DNA from: Gliomastix tumulicola
Taxonomy: Eukaryota; Ascomycota; Sordariomycetes; Hypocreales; Bionectriaceae
Assembly: GCA_001599755.1 (NCBI GenBank)
Contig: BCHX01000004.1
Span: forward strand, 3,348,001 to 3,412,000
Direction: 5' to 3'
Length of the DNA stretch: 64,000 nt
A program made the position numbers and the translations under genes. Every line of letters begins with the position of its first letter. Position 1 is the stretch's first letter. Shown here piece after piece: positions 11,801 to 21,981 of this stretch. Under the pieces are notes generated by a model that ran no database searches, had not been told where the DNA came from, and worked only from the letters and a program-made list of their open reading frames with translations.

Positions 11801-12333
11801 GCTGCCGTCTTCAGAGCGTTTATCCTACGTTGACCTCCGTCATTGTTCCTGGCACACAATCCTCTGGAATGCATTTGCTGGAGCTTGTTCCTGATCGGCT
11901 CCCCGCCGAGCTCTTCGATTGCCCCTTCCATGATACCCAAGTCGACAAAGCACTGGACTTGGGTGAAGAGCAGCCAAGGCGCATCCAAGACACTGGAGGC
12001 CCCCTTTCAAGCAAGAAAGGACGCCAATTGGGAGTCCCAAGCGGTGAAGGGAACACTTTGCCTATCTTGATTCTTTCTTATCTACCATTTGACCGCATAC
12101 CAGATCCAGCGTGGCTGTGGCTTATCCAGACTGGCCGATTTAGTTAGCATTTTTTTCTGGATCGCGCCCATGCACCGTCGAAGTTAGAGGCAGCTTCCTT
12201 GATTTCTGGCTTCCTGTGTCTTCTTTCCCTTCTCCCGATTGCGTACCCATGGCTTCATTTTCAAAGTCATCATCAGTTCAGCTGCATTTCTTGTTTATCT
12301 GCATTTCTGCAATCAGTCGTTATTAACCACACA
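8857..12333. other. 3.5-kb gene-poor region with the AIM21 promoter and leader
   Basis: Between the TVP18 stop and the AIM21 start I find only short open frames with no family resemblance. Around 10840-10900 there is low-complexity sequence made of GGATGGTGGG and GGCTGGTGGGC-like repeats. A TATA-like TATAAATA at 11415-11422 is followed by C/T-rich sequence from about 11470, suggesting AIM21 transcription starts near 11450. The leader then has a strong splice donor (CAT then GTAAGT) at 11749. A plausible acceptor, tttctgcaatcag, ends at 12316, which would make a 5'-UTR intron of about 570 nt. The stretch from 9200 to 11400 holds nothing I can support. Confidence 0.4.
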
Positions 12334-15153
12334 ATGACAGCATCACCCCCCGACCAAGAACCGACCATGCCCGCCGCAACCATGCAAGCCACGCCGGCTA
12401 TCCCCCCGCGTCCGTCTCGGGGCTCGGATAAGGACAGCTCAGGTAGCTCGTTGCCCAAGGTCCCTCCTCGACCCTCCTCTAAGAAGCGTTCCGACCGCTC
12501 CATCTCGCCCGCCCCCGATCGGTTCGCTCCGTCTCCCTTGCACGAGGGCCTCCTGGCCAAGAAGAAGTCGGGAGGTCTCCTGAGCCCTCACTTTGGCTCT
12601 CCCGACCTGCCTGATGACGCCATTGATAGCTCGGGAAGCTTCCCGATGCCTTCAGTTGGCGAGGAGGGCATGGAATACCGCGCCGTTGCTGTGGAACAGC
12701 AGGAGGAGGACAAGCCCAAGCCTGTCTCTCCCGAGCAGACCAGCACCGTTGCCGCTGATCTCCATCTGCATGCTCCCAAGCCTTCGCTCCCCGCTTCGAG
12801 CGCCAAGCAGCGAGTTGCTGCTGTGACTCGCACGGATTCGGACCGAGCTGCATCCTTCGGCATTGGTCGCGGCCACGGCGAGGAGCGCGCCGTGTCCCGG
12901 GAGGGCGTCAAGAAGAAGCCTAGCACGAGCTTCTCTACGACTAGCGACCAGGGCCAGGTCACCGATGACGAGCATGGCATCCCTGAGATTGGACAGCGTG
13001 TTCCTATGAACCCCCATCTTGGTGACGTTCAGGCGCCGTCGCCTGCGCCGTCCGAGACGGGCCGCCACCACACCCGCAAGCACAGTGCCCGAGCCCTGCC
13101 CCCGGGCAGCTACGGACTTCATGGACACGGTGTGCTTCCTCAGGACAAGTTCGAGAAGGCCTACTACCAGAAGCATCCCGAAGCCTTAAAGCGTGAGGAG
13201 CACACGCCTATCCATGATCGTCAGAACGATTATGCGATGAGCAGTGCCGACCTCAACAAACTGGTCAGGGATACGGCTAGCCGCCACCCTCGTCCCGGTG
13301 AGTTCCCATAGCTTTATCTTAGATTTGCGAGCGCGGACTAACAGACTCTTACAGGGAATTCTCAGGAATTTCCTGGTACCCCGACTGACGAAGTAGCTTT
13401 CCAGGCGAGTGAAGAGTATGCTACTCGCATCTCTTCCTCCCGACCTGCCTCAAGGGCGCGCGGTTCTGGAGAGCACCGTCGCTCAAGCTCGCTCGCCAAG
13501 GTTCTCTCTCATGGCTCATCTATTGACGTCGCTGAGCCCATTGAGCAAGAGAAAGATGAGGACTTCGAGGAGGATGAGCCTATTCACGTGGATGACCCTA
13601 AGCATTCTCAATTCCGCTCCTACGGAGACGAGACTCCGGCTGCTGATGGCGAAGAGCATGATTACCACGCTCCCATTCTGGCTTCCGATGAAGTCAGCAA
13701 AGACCCTAGTGGCTACCATCTGCAGCCTGCTGTCCCTCCTCGCCCTGGCAGCACCGACGTTGAAGAGGGGCCAAGCCGCCCCATCAGCAGGCCCACGTCT
13801 ATCCACCAGACCAACTCTCAGGCCGAGGTGTACCAGACGCCCCTCGAGGATGTCGAGGAGTATGAGCCGCTTTTCCCTGAAGAATCGAAGCAGGCCGAGC
13901 AGAAGGCCGAGCTCGCGGATGAGAACAAGAACCACAACCATTTCCCGAGCAAGGACATCTGGGAGGACGCCCCTAACAGCGTGCACTACACCGCGACTGT
14001 GTCCACTCCGGACTTGCTAGACACCGAGCATCATAAGAGGTCCTCGAGCTCTTACGACGACCGGGCTCTGACTCCTGCGCAACTTTTTGCCAAGCACCAG
14101 GAAGAGCTCGCGGAGAAGGAGTCCAAGCGCCTCTCCGGTGGAACGTTCATGCCTCTGACCGAGGAGAAGCCCACATGGGCTGGTCACCAGGCTCACCTGA
14201 AGATCGAAAGGCCAAGCTCTGGTCCTCGATTCCCCAGCCGGGATGTCTGGGAAGATGTGCCCGAGAGCCAGCTCCAGGAGGCAACTCTGTCTTCATCGCC
14301 CCAGGCCGAGAGCAAGCCCGAGATCCCTGTGCGACCTGCTAAGAAGGCGTCGCCTGAGTCTGCGGAGAAGCCGTCTGTACCTAGTCGACCGAAACCCAGG
14401 CAGACTTCCGGGGACGACAACGCCAACCATGCCGTTGCTGAGAAGCCCAAGCCTCAGATCCCAGCCCGCCCTGCCAAGGCGGGTTCCAGTGACAGCAAGG
14501 ATGAAGCGGCTTCCAAGTCAAAACCACCGGTGCCAAAGCGGATGGGTGGCAAGATTGCAGCCCTTCAGGCTGGCTTCATGAATGACCTCAACCAGCGCCT
14601 GCAACTGGGCCCCCACGTCCCGAAGAAGGAGGAGCCCCAGGAGCCTGAGGCTGCGGTGGAAGAGAAGGAGAAGGCGCCTCTGTCAGATGCCCGAAAAGGC
14701 CGAGCTAGAGGCCCTCAGCGCCGCGCTCCTGCTAAGAGCCCTTCTGCTGCTGCCGAGCCCCCCAAGCCCTCTGTCCCTACTTTCACATTTACCCTCACCC
14801 AATCAAGTTGGTCGATCGATCCTGATGTTGGTGCTGTGGCAGTAGAAAACGAGGAGGAGGTGGAGGAGATTGCTGAAAGCGAAGACGTCAAAGAGGTCCA
14901 GGCAATTCCTGAGCCTGAAGTTGCCTCAGAACAGCCTGCCGAGGCAGAAAAGCCTCAGACCGAAGAGAGTGAGACTGCGAAACCCATTATAGACGAAGAC
15001 ACTACACCGGAGATTTCCAAGGAGCCAGCTCAGGAAGAGAAGACCCTCGTGGCAAACACAGCGGGGGAGAGCATTCTGGAAGCAACAGTGGAGAAGAAAG
15101 AGGATGGTAAGGAGGTCGAGCCGGTTAGCGTGCAGGAGGAAGTCAAGCCTTGA
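12334..15153 (+). CDS. AIM21: AIM21-like actin patch regulator
   Basis: Yeast Aim21 works with Tda2 at cortical actin patches to regulate actin capping and filament assembly. Exons 12334-13297 and 13355-15153, across a 57-nt intron, give about 920 residues. The protein is almost entirely low complexity and charged, with repeated proline-rich SH3-type motifs (IPPRPSR, VPPRPSS, VPSRPKP, IPARPAK, PPVPKRMGG). Family signatures are the N-terminal block RSISPAPDRFAPSPL, the repeated FPSRDVWEDVPES/FPSKDIWEDAP motif, and GGKIAALQAGFMNDLNQRL near residue 700. The C-terminal 150 residues are very acidic (E-rich). The ATG at 12334 is chosen over the longer upstream frame, which encodes a leader-like hydrophobic stretch and has no upstream ATG in good context. 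Function in this organism is inferred from the yeast protein. Confidence 0.85.
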
Positions 15154-15340
15154 TTTTCAAAAGGAGGACATGATACAGAGTATTCACGCCTAGGCTTACA
15201 ATTGTTAGCTTAGAATCAGTAATTGATTAAAGAGACATGCATTTCATACATCTGTGTCTGCAACGACGCCATTGATCTATATACTACAAACTAGTGGTAC
15301 ATGTGTGTATGAGACAATATTCGGCCAACGCTTCGGGAAA

Positions 15341-16489
15341 CTACCTTCTGCTCCATGAATCGCGAGTTTGATCACTACCCTGACGTTCTCGGTCTACCAG
15401 CCGATCAAACTCTCTCTGTGCTTGGTCCTTGGAGTCATTTTTCGGCTGATCAGATGACGAGAAAGAGTAGTCGTTTGAAGTATACGACCCCATCGAGCCC
15501 GAATTGCTGCCCCAGCTCCCGGTTGCCGGAGTGTTCTGTTCTGGCTTCCTGTTTTGATAAGCACCCTGAGTTTCTTTTGAGATGGCTTCATTCCTGATGC
15601 GGTCCCAGGCAGACAGGCCTGCGTCGGGGGAAGAGCCCCTTGCGGAGGGAGCAATAGGTGAGGCGCCGTCATCATCCCAGCCGGAGTGTGCCTGTTGAGA
15701 CTGCCCCTTTGACGTGGCTTGTGTTTCCTCACCCCAGTCCTTGGGAGCTGAATAGGATGGTGATGATCCGGAGTACCCCTTATCAGAGTAGTCGCCCCAT
15801 GACGCTCCCTGTGAGTTCGCTTGCTGCGCTATCGGGCTCTCCCCCGAGGCTGCCTGTGCGCCCTGCGCAGTCCCGGTACGCATCGCGGCACGCTCCCGCA
15901 AGGCCTTGGTAAGGTCGACGTTGAGGCCCGCTAATCTCGGATCTTTCTGCAGTCTCTGCGAGTTGAGACTGGCATTGGAGACCATGAGGTACGGCTTGAC
16001 GAACAGAACCACCGGCGCGTAGTACATGCCGAACACCGCCGGCGGCCAGACCAGCTTCGCGTAGGAGCCCAGCCTGGCCTGCACCCCGGGGGGGATCTTG
16101 CCGGCCCTCCTGTACGTCAGGGCCAGCGTGCCGCCAAACATGACCCACGAGAGCACGGCGGCCGAGCGGGCGTTCTTGAGCAGGCTGTCGGCGACGGCGT
16201 CGGCCTGCGACTGCTCGAGGCTGCGGCCGTTGCAGCCCGCCAGCGCCGCGATGAGCCCCTCGCCGTGCGCGACGAGCTTCTCCCGGTTGACGCCCAGGAG
16301 GCGCTGGTACGAGGGCAGCTTGGACTCCGGGAGGGCCTGCTCGATCTGGGCGCGGGCTTCCTCGCGGTAGGGCTTGGCGATCTCGGCGAGGGTGTTGGCT
16401 TCCCGGGCGATGGAGGCGATCTGGTCCTTGATCCGCTCGGCGTAGGCGAGGTTGCGGCGGCCGTCGCCCTCGTTGTTTGAGCCGTCCAT
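15341..16489 (-). CDS. unknown protein with two hydrophobic segments and disordered C-terminus
   Basis: I do not recognise a named family. The single-exon gene encodes 382 residues. Residues 1-110 look helical and charged (a possible coiled coil: AERIKDQIASIAREANTLAEIA). Two hydrophobic segments follow: AAVLSWVMFGGTLALTY near residue 115 and LVWPPAVFGMYYAPVVLFV near 145-170, so it could be a membrane protein with a hairpin. The C-terminal 170 residues are S/G/Q/D-rich and disordered, ending in a basic SWSRR. Codon use resembles the neighbours and no intron is needed. It is convergent with AIM21, with only about 190 bp between stops, and shares a 407-bp divergent promoter with DNA2. An organelle membrane location is possible but not shown. 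Confidence 0.75.
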   Translation of the reverse strand: MDGSNNEGDGRRNLAYAERIKDQIASIAREANTLAEIAKPYREEARAQIEQALPESKLPSYQRLLGVNREKLVAHGEGLIAALAGCNGRSLEQSQADAVADSLLKNARSAAVLSWVMFGGTLALTYRRAGKIPPGVQARLGSYAKLVWPPAVFGMYYAPVVLFVKPYLMVSNASLNSQRLQKDPRLAGLNVDLTKALRERAAMRTGTAQGAQAASGESPIAQQANSQGASWGDYSDKGYSGSSPSYSAPKDWGEETQATSKGQSQQAHSGWDDDGASPIAPSARGSSPDAGLSAWDRIRNEAISKETQGAYQNRKPEQNTPATGSWGSNSGSMGSYTSNDYSFSSSDQPKNDSKDQAQREFDRLVDRERQGSDQTRDSWSRR

Positions 16490-16896
16490 GGTTGGGGGGG
16501 CGTATGAGGCACAGATGTGCCAATTGAGACTGGGCGCAATTGGGTCTGTTTCTGAAATGACCGGGTGTTTCTGCTGATCTCTGGGTGGGTGGTGAGGTTT
16601 TGTGGATGACCTGATTCGAGCAATGAACCGCTAGAGTGATGATGCAACCATCTTTGGGTAGAGAGCTTTATCGATAAGACGGTGGATCGGCGTCACGTGG
16701 GATGGGCTGGCGGTTAATTGACTGGGTCGCGTTGGACGTTTTGGTGGGGTCGAGTCGCGTCTCCCTGGAGCTTGGACGCGTTTTCCCTAACACACCCTCG
16801 ACTAAAAGCTACTCCGGCATGATTTCCTACCTGACATGATCTCAATTCGTTGATTTGTTCAGAGACTTTTGAGTAGGAGGAACAAAAGCAGCAACA
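16490..16896. promoter_or_regulatory. divergent promoter, unknown membrane protein / DNA2
   Basis: This 407-bp region contains one ACGCGT MluI cell-cycle box at 16776-16781, about 116 bp before the DNA2 ATG. Two near-matches TCGCGT lie at 16727-16732 and 16755-16760. A CACGTG E-box lies at 16694-16699. ACGCGT is the known binding core of the fungal MBF G1/S factor. Confidence 0.6.
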
Positions 16897-19800
16897 ATGC
16901 CTCTCGAAAAGTCGTATTCAGAGCGCATTGGGCTGGCTAAAGTGAGTATTCCGACACAATAACACGGCACGCGCTTTGCTAACAACCTCGACAGCGCTCA
17001 CCTTGGCAACGGTCGAGGAGCAATCCCGTCAACTACCCAGCTCCGAACCCGAGACCTCTGCAGCCCGTGTCACAGACGACGAAGAACAAACTGAACAAAT
17101 TTCTCTACGACACCCCCACGAAGAGCGGTGATCCCCGCAAGCCAGACACGGAGGATGCCCCGACCTCGTCGTCGAAGGAGGCCGTCGTCGACAGTGCCGT
17201 CACGCCGACCGTGAACCGACTTAGTTGGAAGGACTTCATGGAACCAGAGGGCACGGCGGAGGACGACACCAAGACCTCACCCAACGAGCGGATCATGTGG
17301 GACAACCGCCCATGCCAGACTGGCATTACGCCCGTGGGGCCTCGCAGCAACAAGAAGCGTGCCCGGAGCTCTTCGCCCATTTCGTCGCCCGCCTTCGAGA
17401 ACAAGACGCCGACGGTCAATGTTAAGAAGCTGGCGCAGGCGTTGAAATCGCCCCACGCTGACCCGACGCTGGAGCTCTGGGATCGGTTCTCCATCAACAA
17501 GAGCGACGAGACGATGAGCGCGTCGCTGGGCGTCACGAACCCTGCGCTGGCACAGCTGATGGTGTCCTCGTCACCCAAACCTTCGAGTAGAGCGCGAGCT
17601 GGCGGAGGCGGGAATCTGAGACGGGTGTTGAGCGGCATCAACGGACACAAGAGGAGGAAGATCGAGAACTCTAGATCGTGCAGCGTTGCTAGCGACGAGC
17701 AGCGCGAGATGGAGGCGGCGTCGAAATCCTCACTGGTATCAGCGCTTCTGGAGAATGCGACGAGTAGCTTCCAGGAGCACAGCCCGGGAGACCGGAGCCC
17801 AGAACAGCAGATGGACCGTTCGCCTTCGCCTAAAAAGAGACGGCTGTCTCTTCCTGCCAGCGACACCCCTTCCCGGCAACCGAGTAAAGTCATCATGGAC
17901 GACGAATCCGACTATGGCGATGACGATTTCGACGACGATACTTTCATGGAGCTCGAGGCGAAGATGGCGGGAGGGCAGAACACCGCACCAGCCTCGGTCC
18001 AGATAGACAACGTTCAAAACGCGCCCCAATTTGCTAGCTCGACCAAGGACGTTCCAATCGAAGTACTAGACGACACTGATGACGAGCTCCTGAACGAATT
18101 CGCCAACTCTAGCAAAATGACAGCGGCTGCCAGCAAAGCAGAGACGCCCTCGAAACCTCCAACAAACGGGTCTAGCGCCCCGCAGGCTCAGGTTCTGCCT
18201 CCAGACGCAGATGATGAGTTCGCTGACCTGGACGACGATTTCGACCTCGAAGCAGTTGACCTGGTTATGACCCAGTCACTGCAGCAAGCTAGTCGCTCCA
18301 ATCCGACTGTATGTTAAAAGAGCGAACTCGAAGTAGCTTGTGCTAAGTGAAGGTAGAAACCCGCAAAACCCAAGACCATCCAGCGTTACTTAGTGACGAA
18401 TGTTTTAGACGGGGACTTTGTCGACCCTCGAGGCAACACACGATCCGAAAAGGTAGGCTTTCCCACCTTCTAATGTGGTTGGCGGGATGGTCTCTAACTT
18501 TGCTTCCAGATTCTGATCGTACAGGCCGACGGCAAAAAGGCCATCCAAACGATTCATTTGCGTGGTTGCTGGTTTGATACGCCTGCTCAACCGCAGGCTT
18601 ACGTTCACATCATCGGAGACTTCTCGCCTCAAGGACGTTGCATCATTGACGATGACCACAATCTGATCATCTTGCATCCTGATCAGCTTATCTCGTCAAC
18701 TGTGGTGGCCGACTCTTTCGGTTGTATGCGTCGTGCTGTGCTCCAGGACCGAGTCAAGGCCACGAGCGAGGCATCGCCGCCTCTGGTGTACGGAACAATA
18801 TTGCACGAGATTTTCCAGGAGGCTCTTCTGGCCAACAAATGGGACCGACCATTCCTGACACAGGTCATCGAGAAGATCACCAACCGACATGTGGAAGATC
18901 TGTACACGATCAAAGTCAGCATGGCTCTCGCTCGTGAGCACCTGGAGTCGAAGATGGCCGAACTTAGCTACTGGGCAATGGCATTTGTATCGTCCCAACC
19001 CAAGGTCAGTTCCCGTGCTGTTGTCTAATGATCCGACATTGCTGACTGTTCTCCTAGCCTGATGCTATGGTCGAAGATAGAGGGGGCAAGAAAGTCAACA
19101 TGGCCGTGACGAAGCTTCTGGATGTCGAAGAGCATGTGTGGTCTCCTATGTATGGCCTCAAAGGAAACATTGACGCCACCGTCGAAGTGGCTATGTCGGA
19201 AGGAGGCGTGAAGCAGACCTTGACGGTGCCGTTCGAAGTAAAGACGGGGAAGCACGCCAACAGCAACCACATGGCGCAGACTGCCCTATACACCCTCCTG
19301 CTCTCGGATCGGTACGACATCAACATCTCTTACGGCATTCTCTACTACATGGAAACGTCGAAGACCATGCGAATCCCAGCGATTCGTCATGAGCTGCGAC
19401 ACATGGTGATGCAGCGCAATCAGCTGGCCTGCTACGTCAGGGAGCGCAGTGTGCAGCTGCCTCCTATGCTGAAGAGCAAGCACATGTGTGGCAAATGCTA
19501 TGCTAAGACATCATGCTTCATTTACCACCGTCTAGCAGATGATGGCGATGGAGAGTCGAGCGGGATGGGCGACAAGTTTGACGAGGTTGTTCAGCATCTT
19601 ACGCCCCATCATCAGGAATTTTTCATCAAGTGGGAGAACCTGTTGACGAAGGAGGAGAAGGAGAGTCAAAAGACGAAGAGAGAGCTGTGGACTATGACAA
19701 GTGCAGAGCGGGAGAAGAAATCTCGTTGCTTCGGGGATGTCGTCATCGAGGAAGGTTCCTCGTCCGTCGATAACGACAACCCACGCATCAACCGCTTCCA

Positions 19801-21838
19801 CTATACCTTCGTCAAGCGAGTTACGCCTGCTGGATTCTCCTTTTTGGAGTCCGAGCTTCATGTTGGTGAGCCGATTGTGGTATCAGACGAGCAAGGCCAC
19901 TATGCTCTGGCCATTGGCTACATCACCAGCGTCAAGAAGCTGAGGATAAGCGTCGCGGTTGACAGGCGATTACACAACACTCGAATCCGACAGCCTGGGT
20001 TTGACGAAGAAAGCAACCAGGTCTTTGCTTCGATCATGGAAGTAGCCCCCGAGGGCAGCTCGCAAGCCGAGGCTCATGGGAAGATCAAGGAGGCGCCGAT
20101 ACGGTATCGAATCGACCAGGATGAGTTCAGCAACGGCATGGCAACCGTGAGGAACAATCTCGTGCAGATGATGGCCAACAACATCCCCGAAGCCATGCAG
20201 ATTCGTCGACTGGTTGTTGATCTCGTTGCTCCGCGGTTCAAGGCGGTGGCTACGCAGTACACTGTCGATGAGGAGGAGAGCCTCAATGTGGACCAGAAGA
20301 GGGCTATCGAGAAGGTCATGAGCGCACAAGACTACGCGCTGGTCCTTGGTATGCCTGGTACCGGCAAAACCACGACTATTGCCCACATCATCCGAGCGTT
20401 GGTGTCCCAGGGCAAGACTGTGCTTCTGACATCCCACACTCACACTGCGGTGGACAACATTCTCATCAAACTCAAGTCGGACAAGATTCCCATTCTGCGA
20501 TTGGGAGCGCCAGCCAAAGTTCACCCTGAAGTTCGAGACTTTGCAACGCTGGCGGGCCTGCCCATGAATTCCTTTGACGAGATCAAGGAAGCATGGCATG
20601 GCACCCCTATCGTTGCAACGACGTGTCTCGGTATCAACCATCAAGTTTTCAACGAACGCGCTTTCGACTATTGCATCGTGGATGAGGCATCTCAGATCAC
20701 GCTGCCTATCTGTGCTGGCCCTATCCGCATGTCGCGCACGTTTGTCCTGGTCGGGGACCACAACCAGCTGCCCCCCGTCGTGAGAAACGAGGAGGCCCGT
20801 GAGGGAGGGCTCGATGTCAGCTTGTTCAAGCTCTTGTCGGACGCTCATCCTGAGTCGGTTGTCAACCTGGAACATCAGTACCGCATGTGCGAGGACATCA
20901 TGACGCTCAGCAACACGCTCATCTACGACGGCAGACTCCGCTGTGGCACCGAAGCGGTGCGAACTCGCCAGCTTCATATCCCCAAGATGGAAGCACTCAG
21001 GCAGAAGCATTTCGACTCGTCTTCATTGCGTCTGGCCGGAACCCCGCGCTCGATATGTACTGGGCCCGGGCCTGCTAAATGTTGGCTCTATGATGTTCTC
21101 GACAGCGAAGCGAGGGTTCGTTTTATTAATACCGACACGATCCAGCCGCCTGTCCGAGAGGAGGCTCAAGGCAAGCGTATTGTCAACTCGGCCGAGGTCC
21201 GGATCGTCTCTCAGTTGGTTGACAGCCTCCTCGCCATCGGCATCCCGGACAACGAGATTGGTGTCATGACGCACTATCGGTCCCAGCTCTTCATGCTGAA
21301 AGACCAGCTCCGGGGTTACACGGGGGTGGAAATGCATACCACAGACCGCTTCCAGGGTCGGGACAAGGAGGTGGTGGTTCTGAGTCTGGTTCGCAGCAAC
21401 GACGCCTGCAACATCGGCGACCTGCTCAAGGACTGGCGACGTATCAATGTCGCCTTCACGCGAGCGAAGACGAAGCTCCTTGTCGTTGGCAGCAAGAGTA
21501 CTCTTAAGGGAAGCGGCAGCGAGAACATGCTGAGCCAATTCATCACGCTTATGGAGGAGCACGATTGGATATACCACCTTCCCCGCGACGCTTTGGATAA
21601 CCACTTCTTTGAATTTATTGGAACTCAGGCTACGGCCGTGGGACCTTCTCAGCGAGAGGTGTCCTCGATGAAGCCGAAGAAAGCCTCCCCCGCGAAGTCG
21701 AGGGCTCCCGGTGGAAAGGAGAACCTCCGGCCATCCCCGCGTAAGGCGAGGATTGGGGAGCGCGCCCTATTGAAGGGGCCTATAATGAGAGATATTGTGA
21801 ATGAGATGACGAACGGCGCATATCAGGGACTTTACTAA
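16897..21838 (+). CDS. DNA2: DNA replication ATP-dependent helicase/nuclease Dna2
   Basis: Dna2 trims long Okazaki-fragment flaps and resects double-strand breaks. Five exons (16897-16941, 16995-18308, 18357-18452, 18510-19004, 19058-21838) give about 1576 residues. The first 450 residues are disordered and S/P/acid-rich. The RecB-type nuclease domain follows, with FGCMRR near 555, GTILHEIFQEAL, and the EVKTGK motif near 711. CGKCYAKTSC near 793-802 supplies the remaining cysteines of the expected iron-sulfur cluster. The SF1B helicase has Walker A GMPGTGKTTT near 1081, motif II DEASQ near 1191, GDHNQLPP, the EHQYRM motif and a C-terminal VAFTRAKTKL motif. The C-terminal 70 residues are basic. 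All catalytic motifs are intact, and the length is close to the yeast protein (1522). A nearby ACGCGT fits G1/S expression. Confidence 0.97.
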
Positions 21839-21981
21839 AACTGATTGGGACTTGGAATACGGCGGGGCATAGGATAGAATAGCAAGCATGGATTATTGGA
21901 TATTGAATTGATTCAGTCGTGTCATTCATTTCGTCTCTCGTACGCTTTTGTTGAGTACTATATATTGTGACTCTAGCTGTT

